A DNA stretch of 9,034 bases from an uncultured Candidatus Melainabacteria bacterium (GCA_946186335.1 CAMHMW010000069.1:1-9034), one strand, 5' to 3'; numbered from the stretch's first letter, positions 1-6,631 are shown. The notes: generated by a model not told the origin, from the sequence alone. A program made the numbers and translations.

Positions 1-755
1 AAGAAAAACATATTTGTTTAAAACTCGGTTCGGTTAATTTGTCCCAAACAGAATTGACCAGTATAAAAACGCTTGTGGAACTTATGGAATCAAAACTTGC
101 GTTCATAAGTACCAGTTCGGAGGTAACTCTGGAATCCGCAACGGCTCTTGATATTAAAATTTCGGAATTTACAAATAATATTGAAGCCCCGACATTTGAA
201 GAAACTCAGGTGTCTGACGAAGTTACCGAAGAAATTCAAAATATATTCGGAGAAGAAGGAGAAGCCGTTTCCGAAGAAACTTCCGAAAAGAAAGAGGAAG
301 AAAAAGAAATTTCTCCCATTGTTCGTGATAATAACGATGAAATAATACCGGAAGAAGAAACGGATGAGGAAATTTTGGCACGGAAAAATGAGCCGGAAAG
401 TTTGCCGACTTTGTATCTGAGAAAAACAATCCGCTCGGGACAAAGTATTTCATCTGACGGAAATATAGTTGTAATCGGTGATGTCAACCCTGGTGCCGAA
501 ATTATTGCAAAAGGCGATATTACGGTTTGGGGTATATTGGGCGGAATTGCACACGCAGGAAAGGGCGGAAATAATTATGCAATAATCAGAGCATTAAAAT
601 TAAACCCCGTTCAAATCAGAATAGGTGATATTTTTGCACGCAGACCTGATACCGTAAATATTCCGTACGTTCAAAAATCAAGCGAATATGTACCGGAAGA
701 AGCGTTTACGTATAAAGGAAGTATAGTTATAAGAAAAATACACGAAGGAAATTAA
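1..755 (+). CDS. minC: Septum site-determining protein MinC, 5' end cut by window edge
   Basis: MinC, with MinD, inhibits FtsZ polymerisation away from mid-cell. The frame is open to the left edge (first whole codon at base 3), and no stop precedes the TTG at 39, so I treat the gene as truncated by the window; 39 is unlikely to be its start. The visible N-terminal part (to about base 190) is the end of the MinC N-domain. A Glu-rich linker follows (about 195-400). The C-terminal beta-helix domain (about 410-730) is diagnostic: it contains IRSGQ, VVIGDVNPGAEIIAKGDITVWG and a GGIAHAGKGG segment, matching the RSGQ and NPGAE-A-G-I-V-G signature used for MinD binding and MinC dimerisation. The end (VPEEAFTYKGSIVIRK) resembles cyanobacterial MinC. 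The stop codon overlaps the ribosome binding site of minD, 10 bases upstream of it. Identity is secure; the true start is unseen. Confidence 0.93.
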   Translation, partial: EKHICLKLGSVNLSQTELTSIKTLVELMESKLAFISTSSEVTLESATALDIKISEFTNNIEAPTFEETQVSDEVTEEIQNIFGEEGEAVSEETSEKKEEEKEISPIVRDNNDEIIPEEETDEEILARKNEPESLPTLYLRKTIRSGQSISSDGNIVVIGDVNPGAEIIAKGDITVWGILGGIAHAGKGGNNYAIIRALKLNPVQIRIGDIFARRPDTVNIPYVQKSSEYVPEEAFTYKGSIVIRKIHEGN

Positions 756-759
756 GGAG
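754..759 (+). promoter_or_regulatory. Ribosome binding site of minD
   Basis: AAGGAG lies six bases before the minD ATG at 766 and overlaps the last two bases of the minC stop codon. This arrangement fixes the minD start and suggests translational coupling of minC and minD. Confidence 0.85.
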
Positions 760-765
760 ATATAT

Positions 766-1581
766 ATGACCGGAAGAGTTATAGTAATCACATCCGGAAA
801 GGGCGGAGTCGGTAAAACAACCACTAACGCGAATATCGGAACAGCACTCGCAAGAGCGGGTAAAAAAGTTGTAATGATTGATACCGATTTAGGTTTGAGA
901 AATCTGGATTTGCTTTTGGGTTTGGAAAACCGTATCGTTTATACAATTGTTGATGTCGTTGAAGAACGCTGTAAATTAAAACAGGCACTTGTAAAAGATA
1001 AAAAGAATCCTAACCTTTGCCTGCTTGCAGCGGCTCAGACAAGAGATAAAACCGCAGTTACCGAGGAACAGTTGAAAGATATTTGTGAAAAACTTAAAAA
1101 AGATTATGATTTTATTCTTGTTGACTGTCCCGCAGGAATTGAACAGGGGTTTCAGAATGCGGTTGCGGGAGCATCAGAGGCTATCGTTGTTACAACTCCC
1201 GAAATGTCTGCCGTACGTGATGCGGACAGAATTATCGGTCTTTTGGAAGCAAAAGAGGAAATTAAATCTTATAAATTGCTTATTAACAGAGTCAGACCAA
1301 ATCTCGTAAAATCAAATGATATGATGAGTGTCGAGGATGTTGTGGGTATTCTATCGGCAGAACTTATCGGTATAATTCCAGAAGATACGGGAATTATCAC
1401 ATCAACCAACAAGGGTGAACCGATAGTTAATACCGAAAAATCACTGGCAGGTATGGCATACAGAAACGTAGCAAGAAGAATTATGGGCGAGGATGTTCCT
1501 TTCTTGAATCTTGAGGAAGAAACGAGCATTGTTGCCAAAGTTAAAAAGTTCTTCGCAGGTCTTATGGGTAAGGAGAAGTAA
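766..1581 (+). CDS. minD: Septum site-determining ATPase MinD
   Basis: MinD is a ParA/MinD-family P-loop ATPase that dimerises on the inner membrane with ATP, recruits MinC, and is released when MinE stimulates hydrolysis. The 271-residue product is the usual length. It shows the deviant Walker A motif GKGGVGKTT (residues 11-19, with the signature Lys12), the switch I region IDTDLGLRNLDLLLGLENR (38-56), QTRDK (91-95), and the Walker B/switch II segment FILVDCPAGIE (116-126). The last residues (about 255-271, IVAKVKKFFAGLMGKEK) form the basic amphipathic membrane-targeting helix typical of MinD. The gene sits between minC and minE in one operon, with minE starting one base after its stop. There is nothing abnormal in the sequence, and MinD is distinguished from ParA by the IDTDLGLRNLD motif and the membrane helix. 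Confidence 0.97.
   Translation: MTGRVIVITSGKGGVGKTTTNANIGTALARAGKKVVMIDTDLGLRNLDLLLGLENRIVYTIVDVVEERCKLKQALVKDKKNPNLCLLAAAQTRDKTAVTEEQLKDICEKLKKDYDFILVDCPAGIEQGFQNAVAGASEAIVVTTPEMSAVRDADRIIGLLEAKEEIKSYKLLINRVRPNLVKSNDMMSVEDVVGILSAELIGIIPEDTGIITSTNKGEPIVNTEKSLAGMAYRNVARRIMGEDVPFLNLEEETSIVAKVKKFFAGLMGKEK
1570..1575 (+). promoter_or_regulatory. Ribosome binding site of minE
   Basis: AAGGAG lies inside the end of minD, seven bases before the ATG at 1583. It selects this ATG over the upstream ATG at 1511 in the same frame, which would add 24 residues overlapping minD and has no comparable site. Confidence 0.8.
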
Positions 1582-1582
1582 G

Positions 1583-2146
1583 ATGAGCGAAAACATTTTT
1601 AAAGAAATTTATGCTAAGGTTTTAAGCCTTTTTAAACAGACTGAAAAAGAAGATAACGCAAAAGATATTGCAAAAAACAGACTTCGTGTTGTTTTAATGC
1701 AGGACAGAACAAATCTTACACCCGAATTATTACAGCGTATGAGAAAAGAACTTGTAGAACTTCTTTCAAAATACGTTGAAATGGATAAGGAAGCACTTGA
1801 ACTTAATTTTGATCAGGAAGGCGACCAGATGGCTCTGATGCTTTCAATTCCGGTAATTCGTGCAAAAGACGAGGCTGAGATTGAAAAAGCACTTGCTGAA
1901 AAAGAATCTGAAAAATCTGAGGAAGAAACGGATGAAGAAGACGAAACTTCTGATGATAACGAATCGGAAGAAGAAAAGCCGGATAATGAAGAATCTGAGG
2001 AAGAAAATTCCGAAGATGAAACTGAGGATGATGAAGATAAAGAAGAAACCTCAGACGAAGATACGGAAGAAGAAACTTTGGAAACAGATTCAGAGGAAGA
2101 AAAAGAGCCGGAAACTTCTGAGGAAGAAACGAACGAAGATAAATAA
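1583..2146 (+). CDS. minE: MinE, topological specificity factor, with long acidic C-terminal tail
   Basis: MinE displaces MinC from MinD and stimulates MinD ATPase, which sets up the spatial pattern that leaves mid-cell free for division. Residues 1-20 (FKEIYAKVLSLFKQ) can form the N-terminal amphipathic membrane helix. Residues about 27-45 (AKDIAKNRLRVVLMQDR) match the MinD-contact helix, and about 46-93 match the dimerisation domain (LLQRMRKELVELLSKYV, then EGDQMALMLSIPVI). Ordinary MinE stops near 85-90 residues; this one has 187. The extra part is low complexity: 48 of the last 77 residues are Asp or Glu, mixed with Ser, Thr and Lys, with recurring SEEE/EEET units and no hydrophobic core. 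It is probably disordered. The tail is in frame, follows uninterrupted from the MinE domain and ends just before a terminator, so it appears genuine. Its function is unknown. Confidence 0.92.
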   Translation: MSENIFKEIYAKVLSLFKQTEKEDNAKDIAKNRLRVVLMQDRTNLTPELLQRMRKELVELLSKYVEMDKEALELNFDQEGDQMALMLSIPVIRAKDEAEIEKALAEKESEKSEEETDEEDETSDDNESEEEKPDNEESEEENSEDETEDDEDKEETSDEDTEEETLETDSEEEKEPETSEEETNEDK

Positions 2147-2168
2147 CACAGTTATTCAGAATATAAGA

Positions 2169-2194
2169 AAGGCGGGATGTTTTCATCCCGCCTT
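2169..2194. terminator. Bidirectional intrinsic terminator between minE and proA
   Basis: An 11-bp perfect stem (AAGGCGGGATG / CATCCCGCCTT) closes a TTTT loop. Downstream on the plus strand comes CTCTTATTTTAT, and on the minus strand the stem is followed by TTTCTTATATT. It lies 22 bases after the minE stop and 8 bases after the proA stop, so it can end both convergent operons. Confidence 0.85.
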
Positions 2195-2202
2195 CTCTTA
2201 TT

Positions 2203-3564
2203 TTATAAATCTTTATGATGAAACTGTTTTTTGCCTTTGGCATAATCGTCAACAATATGACCGTTTCCGATGAGTTTATATTTATAAATGGTTAAACCCT
2301 CCAGCCCGACAGGACCTCTGGCATGGGTTTTGTTTGTTGAAATTCCGACTTCTGCTCCGAAACCATATCTGAAACCGTCTGCAAAACGGGTTGAAACATT
2401 AAAATAAACCCCTGCCGAGTCAACTTTATTCATAAATTTTTCGGCATTTTGGGTATCTGTTGTAATTATGCTGTCTGTGTGTCCCGAGCCGTATTTGTTT
2501 ATATGTTCAATGGCTTCATCAATATCTTCAACAAATTTGTAGGATAAAATTTTGTCGCCGTATTCCATATCCCATCTTTCGGGTTCTGAAACGAGTTTAA
2601 TTTCAGATAATTGTAATGATGCTAATAAGTCGTTTGCATTTTCAAAATTTTTGTGAATTAAGAGGGTTTCTACAGCGTTGCAGGCACTCGGGTATTGTGT
2701 TTTTGCATCAATAACAACAGAAGATGCTATGTTAATATCAGCCGATTCGTCAACAAAAATATGACAAATTCCGCTGGCATGTCCCAAAACGGGAATATTT
2801 GTGTTTTCTTTTATGTATTTTACAAGATTGTTTCCGCCTCGGGGAATAATCAGGTTGATATATTCGTCGCATTCGAGCATTTGTGCAACATCATCTCTTG
2901 AAAATACCTGTTGTACAACGTTTTTGGGAAAATTATCCGTCAGAGAAAGTGCTTTGTTGATAATTTCCATAATTTTTGTGTTTGTATTTCTTGATTCTTT
3001 CCCGCCTTTTAAAATAACGGCATTTGATGATTTGATTGCAAGTGATGAAATTTGTGAAATCACATCGGGTCTTGCCTCAAAAATTATTCCCAAAACCCCG
3101 ATAGGACAGGATACTTTATACAAGGTCAAACCTTCATCAAGTTCTCTCACGAAAAGGTTTTTACCGACAGGATTTTCCAGATTTGCAATATCCCGGACTC
3201 CCTGAATCATATCACGCATTTTGTTTTCATCAAGTTTCAGCCGGTTGAATGTTGATTGAGAAAGTTCACCGCTTTTTACCAGCTCCACTGCAAGCTCCAA
3301 ATCAAGCTTATTTGCGGAAAAGACAATCTCTTTTTTTTCATCAAGTTTCAGGCGGTTAAATGTTGATTTAGAGATTTCGCCCGAATCAAGTAAACTCTGT
3401 GCCTGTTCCAAATCGGTTTTATTTGCGTCAAAAATTTCCTGTTTGTTGGTTTCAAAGGCTTTTGCAATATTATTCAACGCTTCATTTTTGATTTTTTCGG
3501 GCAGGTCTGCAATACTTAACGAAGCCTGTTTTGCCGCTTTTGCAATATCAATAAAATTTTCCAT
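2203..3564 (-). CDS. proA: Gamma-glutamyl phosphate reductase ProA with internal 37-residue tandem duplication
   Basis: ProA reduces gamma-glutamyl phosphate with NADPH to glutamate 5-semialdehyde, the second step of proline synthesis, in the cytoplasm. It belongs to the aldehyde dehydrogenase superfamily. Visible motifs are CPIGVLGIIFEARPDV (153-168), AVILKGGKES (182-191), IIPRGG (239-244), the catalytic-cysteine segment YPSACNAVETLL (291-302, Cys295), and the C-terminal ARGPVGLEGLTIYKYKLIGN (415-434). The family is usually about 415-420 residues; this product has 453. The surplus is explained by a tandem repeat: residues 40-76 and 77-113 match at 24 of 37 positions and both end in STFNRLKLDE. 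All catalytic motifs lie after the duplication and are intact, so activity is plausible. It follows proB by 9 bases. The ATG is supported by AAAGGA five bases upstream. Confidence 0.95.
   Translation of the reverse strand: MENFIDIAKAAKQASLSIADLPEKIKNEALNNIAKAFETNKQEIFDANKTDLEQAQSLLDSGEISKSTFNRLKLDEKKEIVFSANKLDLELAVELVKSGELSQSTFNRLKLDENKMRDMIQGVRDIANLENPVGKNLFVRELDEGLTLYKVSCPIGVLGIIFEARPDVISQISSLAIKSSNAVILKGGKESRNTNTKIMEIINKALSLTDNFPKNVVQQVFSRDDVAQMLECDEYINLIIPRGGNNLVKYIKENTNIPVLGHASGICHIFVDESADINIASSVVIDAKTQYPSACNAVETLLIHKNFENANDLLASLQLSEIKLVSEPERWDMEYGDKILSYKFVEDIDEAIEHINKYGSGHTDSIITTDTQNAEKFMNKVDSAGVYFNVSTRFADGFRYGFGAEVGISTNKTHARGPVGLEGLTIYKYKLIGNGHIVDDYAKGKKQFHHKDL
3228..3449 (-). repeat. 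In-frame 111-bp tandem duplication inside proA
   Basis: Bases 3228-3338 and 3339-3449 are two adjacent units of exactly 111 bp (37 codons). The first 30 bases of each (3228-3257 and 3339-3368) agree at 28 positions, while the rest has diverged considerably at DNA level. The protein copies agree at 24 of 37 residues. The divergence argues against an assembly artefact and for an older duplication kept in frame. Confidence 0.9.
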
Positions 3565-3569
3565 AATAA

Positions 3570-3575
3570 TCCTTT
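3570..3575 (-). promoter_or_regulatory. Ribosome binding site of proA
   Basis: Read on the minus strand, AAAGGA overlaps the proB stop codon and lies five bases before the proA ATG (3564-3562). This indicates coupled translation of proB and proA from one mRNA. Confidence 0.7.
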
Positions 3576-4722
3576 ACAGTGTTGTTATATTATCCCTTGT
3601 GATTATTGCATCATAATTTTTGAAACCAAGGATTTCCAAGATATTATCAGAGTGAGAACCGATAAGTTTTTTGCAGGATTCTGAATCGTAATTGACTATT
3701 CCTCTCGCAAATTCATTGTGGTCTTTATCCAGTATGGATATTACATCTCCTTTGTTAAAACTGTTTATAACATCAATAACTCCGATGGGTAAAAGGCTCT
3801 TTAATTCCTGAATGAGAGCCTGTTTTGCACCGTCATTAACCACAATTTTCCCGACAATATTTGTTGCATATCCAATCCAGCGTTTTTTGTCGGAAAGATT
3901 TTCGTCAGTCGGGAGAAACATTGTTCCCAAATCTTCCCCTTCAAAAATTCTTTTGATAATAAACGGTTCTTTACCGTTGGCGATTAAGACTTTTCCGCCA
4001 AATCGGGTAACAATTTTTGCCGCCTGAAGTTTTGTTGCCATTCCGCCTCTGCCGCCGTCCGATACTCCGCCGGCGAGTGCAAGAATATCATCGTTTATTT
4101 CGGAAACTTCTTTTATAAGAGTTGCATTCGGGTCAAGTTTAGGGTTTGCGCTATACAAACCGTTTATGTCGGATAAAATTATAAGCAAATCAGCCTCGAG
4201 TTCACTCGCAACAAGGGCTGACAGCTTGTCGTTATCCGAAAAACAAACCTGCATATCTTCTTTGAAATATCTCGGTGCAATTTCAAGTGTTGAAACAGTA
4301 TCGTTCTGGTTTATTACTGGAATTGTACCAAGTTCAAGAAGTTTGTTAAAGGTGGTTCTGAGACTCAAATATCTTTCTCTGACCGAAAAATCATCTTCTG
4401 TTAACAGGATTTGAGCAGCGGTAAGCCCGTAGGTGTCAAATCCGTTTTCATATATTGACATCAGTTTACTCTGACCGATTGCGGCACACGCCTGTTTCAG
4501 CGCTGTTCCCTGTGTCGTTTCAAGTCCGAGTCGTTTTTTACCCAGCCCGACAGCTCCGGATGTAATTACAATAACTTCTTTCCCGCTTTTTACAAGATGT
4601 GCTATATCTTCTATAAATGTATAAATTCTCGGGAGTGATACGTAACCTTCATCGTTTCGTAAAACATTTGTTCCGAGTTTGATTACTATTCGGTTTGCTT
4701 TAATAAAATCTTTTCTTTCCAT
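3574..4722 (-). CDS. proB: Glutamate 5-kinase ProB
   Basis: ProB phosphorylates L-glutamate with ATP to gamma-glutamyl phosphate, the committed and normally proline-inhibited step of proline synthesis. The 382-residue product has an amino acid kinase domain (about 8-250) followed by a PUA domain (about 290-370), the common bacterial architecture. Motifs seen: IVIKLGTNVL (12-21), VIVITSGAVGLG (50-61), IPVINQNDTVS (134-144), FSDNDKLSALVASELEADLLIILSDINGLY (161-190) and GRGGMATKLQAA (225-236). The frame could be extended six codons to a TTG at 4740, but I prefer the ATG at 4722, because the protein then begins MERKDFIKANRIVIKLG as family members do. No Shine-Dalgarno sequence precedes this ATG; instead a -10 promoter element sits exactly where it would give a leaderless mRNA. 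First gene of a proB-proA operon; no proC is present in the window. Confidence 0.95.
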   Translation of the reverse strand: MERKDFIKANRIVIKLGTNVLRNDEGYVSLPRIYTFIEDIAHLVKSGKEVIVITSGAVGLGKKRLGLETTQGTALKQACAAIGQSKLMSIYENGFDTYGLTAAQILLTEDDFSVRERYLSLRTTFNKLLELGTIPVINQNDTVSTLEIAPRYFKEDMQVCFSDNDKLSALVASELEADLLIILSDINGLYSANPKLDPNATLIKEVSEINDDILALAGGVSDGGRGGMATKLQAAKIVTRFGGKVLIANGKEPFIIKRIFEGEDLGTMFLPTDENLSDKKRWIGYATNIVGKIVVNDGAKQALIQELKSLLPIGVIDVINSFNKGDVISILDKDHNEFARGIVNYDSESCKKLIGSHSDNILEILGFKNYDAIITRDNITTL

Positions 4723-4728
4723 AGGTAT

Positions 4729-4737
4729 ATAATACCA
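4729..4737 (-). promoter_or_regulatory. Candidate extended -10 promoter of proBA, predicting a leaderless transcript
   Basis: On the minus strand the sequence reads TGGTATTAT, matching TGnTATAAT with one mismatch. The hexamer ends six bases before the A of the proB ATG, so normal spacing would place transcription start on that A. I see no good -35 match (the upstream region is a T-rich run), which extended -10 promoters tolerate, and no ribosome binding site. The assignment is inference from spacing. Confidence 0.4.
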
Positions 4738-4827
4738 CAAAAAATAAATGAAAAATTTTATCGGAAGACAGGTTATATACTGAATTGAAAATGGAAAATT
4801 GTTACGGAATTATCCCTTGTAACATTG

Positions 4828-4941
4828 GTCTTACAAACTAAACTGCGGTCGGCAGCATACGTTTACCCCCAAAATACCAAAGTCATTCAAACTAAACCAT
4901 GGTTGGTAATATACATTTACCCCCCCCCAAAAAAAAATACC
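4828..4941. repeat. Degenerate 54-bp intergenic tandem repeat, two copies
   Basis: Copy 1 begins at 4828 and copy 2 at 4882. The 37-bp core (4834-4870 versus 4888-4924) starts CAAACTAAAC and ends TTTACCCCC in both, with 29 of 37 bases identical. All eight differences are transitions, and seven of them are G or C in copy 1 and A or T in copy 2. After the core, copy 1 continues AAAATACC, while copy 2 has extra Cs and As before TACC. No function is recognised. Confidence 0.75.
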
Positions 4942-4956
4942 GCTTAATAAGCGGTA
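4929..4956 (-). terminator. Intrinsic terminator of the 505-residue gene
   Basis: On the minus strand an 8-bp perfect stem (TACCGCTT / AAGCGGTA, 4938-4956) with a three-base loop is followed directly by nine Ts (4937-4929). It lies about 50 bases past the stop codon at 5006. The stem is short, but the T9 run is strong. Confidence 0.75.
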
Positions 4957-5005
4957 GGGAAAAGTTACGAAAATTAATTGTAGGGGAAAATATAAATTAT
5001 ATGTT

Positions 5006-6523
5006 TTATGCGTTAAATGTGTTAAATGATTTTTCTACGTTTGTACTGATTACCTTCTTAACCGATTCGTATTCGGTTTGCAGTGCGTTGTGTTCGGATT
5101 CAAGTTTAGTCAGTTCAAGGTCAAACTGCTTATCCTGACTTTCAATTTTATCCATGTGTTTTTTGTAAACCTGTTCTGCAATTTTGATAGCTGAGGAATC
5201 TTCTCTTTCCGTGATAGATTCATCATCATCAATAGTTGTAGCAATAAATCTTTTTTCTGCTGCGGAGTAGTATGAAATTGTCAGGTTGCCTGCTTTGAGT
5301 TGGTTAACCATCCAATTCGGGTCGCTGAATACTTTTGCTTCGCTGGACATATTATCACCTGCTGTTGTGGTTGCCAGTTTTTGAGCATAAGATTCTTTAA
5401 GCGTTGTATATCCGCAAGTTCTCATTTCATTAAATATATTTTTATAATACGTAATTGTCTGAGCATCGTAGGTTAAACCAAATGTCCCTGCGCTGTCATA
5501 GTATGATGCAGTCAGAGAAAGAGCATAGTCATACAATTCTCTTTGTTCTTTTGTTGTACCTTCGTAGTTTAGTGCGTGGTCTTCACAGTGGAGTGAATAT
5601 GCCATTTGAGCCTGTGAATACCAAGCGCCTGACATTTCGTCATAAGTGAAGTAATTTTTCATTGAACCTGAAAGAGATTCGTCTATTGTGTCATAATAAA
5701 CAGATGCTGAGGACACTTGTTCTCCTTCGGTGTTGGTATAAACGAAGGTTTCGTTTTGGGCATCATAAGTTACGCCCTGAACTTCGTTGAAAATCTTAAC
5801 TCCGTCTTCATCTTCCGTGTAGTAGCCGACTTTTGTTTCGCCGTTCGACATTTCCTGTTTATCTAATAATACTCTTTCGTTATACATACCGGTGTCGTCA
5901 CTTGATAATAAAACTGCCGTGCCGCTTGCGTTTGTAGCCATTGCGGTATTATAAGTTGCATATCCGTCAAATGCTCCTGCTCCGAAAGATGTGAAACCAA
6001 ACTCTAAAATGTGATTTCCCAAGTAATCTGAATCTTTTGCGGTTTTGCCGTTTTCATCATAGTAACCTTTTTTAACGGAAACCAAATATTTATCCCATGC
6101 TTCGTGGATTGCTTTTACTGCGATAGAGTCGTTAGAAAGATCAATATTTGTTTGAGTATAACCCAATTCGCTTAAAAATCTGTTGTAATCTCCGTTATAT
6201 TTTTCAAAAGCCTTTGCGATTGCTTCTGAAACCAAAACCTGTCCTTTGCGTGATTTAACTACATATTGTTTTCCGCAAGCAACAGTATTATTTCCTGTAA
6301 TTGCTGCGTATGTTAAATCGGTATAATTAGCCTGTGAATTATTATAACCTGTTAAAATCTGGAATTTTGTTTTGTTCAATGCTTCCAGATAATCGTTGTT
6401 AGCCTGTTCGGAATTATCTGCCAGACGTTGTTTCGAATGTGCGACAGACTGCTGCTCCTGTTCGTTATTCGACAGACGGGCTGTTATGCTTAATAATCTG
6501 GCTTGTGATGCTGCCATTCCCAT
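5006..6523 (-). CDS. Uncharacterised 505-residue protein, MGMAASQARLL family, helical ends and variable middle
   Basis: I do not know its function. The N-terminus (residues 1-52, MGMAASQARLLSITARLSNN then polar, Gln/Asn-rich helix) and the C-terminus (about 445-505, with DKQFDLELTKLESEHNALQ and YESVKKVISTNVEKSF) are predicted helices with heptad-like hydrophobic spacing. The middle (about 60-430) is rich in Tyr, Thr, Asn, Ser and Gly and looks mainly beta-structured. There is no signal peptide and no membrane segment; I see three Cys. Conserved-looking helical ends around a variable centre resemble flagellin, hook-associated or other self-assembling exported proteins, but this is analogy only. 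From memory, proteins with this N-terminus occur in Gastranaerophilales. The first ATG (6523) is chosen over the one two codons later because it lies nearer the AAAGGA at 6542-6537, itself at a rather long 13-base spacing. It appears to be a single-gene unit ended by its own terminator. Confidence 0.85.
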   Translation of the reverse strand: MGMAASQARLLSITARLSNNEQEQQSVAHSKQRLADNSEQANNDYLEALNKTKFQILTGYNNSQANYTDLTYAAITGNNTVACGKQYVVKSRKGQVLVSEAIAKAFEKYNGDYNRFLSELGYTQTNIDLSNDSIAVKAIHEAWDKYLVSVKKGYYDENGKTAKDSDYLGNHILEFGFTSFGAGAFDGYATYNTAMATNASGTAVLLSSDDTGMYNERVLLDKQEMSNGETKVGYYTEDEDGVKIFNEVQGVTYDAQNETFVYTNTEGEQVSSASVYYDTIDESLSGSMKNYFTYDEMSGAWYSQAQMAYSLHCEDHALNYEGTTKEQRELYDYALSLTASYYDSAGTFGLTYDAQTITYYKNIFNEMRTCGYTTLKESYAQKLATTTAGDNMSSEAKVFSDPNWMVNQLKAGNLTISYYSAAEKRFIATTIDDDESITEREDSSAIKIAEQVYKKHMDKIESQDKQFDLELTKLESEHNALQTEYESVKKVISTNVEKSFNTFNA

Positions 6524-6536
6524 AGTGTCTAACAGT

Positions 6537-6542
6537 TCCTTT
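6537..6542 (-). promoter_or_regulatory. Ribosome binding site of the 505-residue gene, long spacing
   Basis: AAAGGA on the minus strand is 13 bases from the ATG at 6523 and 19 from the alternative ATG at 6517. The spacing is longer than the usual 5-9 bases, which favours the first ATG and may indicate modest or structured initiation. Confidence 0.45.
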
Positions 6543-6631
6543 CAATTATTTTCGTATCCGTACCCATGTTTACGGCACATGTTGAATGAAACTTTAAATA
6601 TTTACGGGATTTTGTTAAGAAATTGTAACAA

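Larger units (their letters stand above)
4723..5005. other. Non-coding spacer between proB and the 505-residue gene
   Basis: This 283-base gap lies between two minus-strand genes. From right to left it holds the terminator of the 505-residue gene (4929-4956), a C9A9 tract (4920-4937), two copies of a 54-bp repeat (4828-4941), an unexplained A/T-rich stretch (4741-4827) with only short weak dyads, and the proB promoter candidate. I see no credible protein gene or known RNA in it. Confidence 0.75.

Noticed and set aside
39..41. TTG at 39 as the start of MinC
   Set aside because: The frame is open to the window edge, there is no ribosome binding site, and starting here would lose much of the MinC N-domain. 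The gene is simply cut by the window.
1803..2255. 150-residue minus-strand frame opposite the minE tail
   Set aside because: It is the complement of a purine-rich acidic coding region, giving a Leu/Phe/Pro-rich translation without any recognisable pattern, and it runs across the terminator.
2801..3205. 134-residue plus-strand frame inside proA
   Set aside because: It is antisense to a clearly conserved enzyme, lacks a ribosome binding site and has no recognisable domain.
3228..3449. Assembly error as the cause of the ProA duplication
   Set aside because: The copies differ at many bases and at 13 of 37 residues; a misassembly would give identical copies.
4801..4837. Small hairpins (GTTAC/GTAAC and TTGTAA/TTACAA) upstream of proB
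   Set aside because: Stems of five or six base pairs that are mutually exclusive and without a T tract; not enough for an attenuator or riboswitch call.
4899..5138. Plus-strand frame starting MVGNIHLPPPKKK
   Set aside because: Its beginning is the C9A9 tract and a terminator hairpin, and its end is antisense to the conserved C-terminus of the 505-residue protein.
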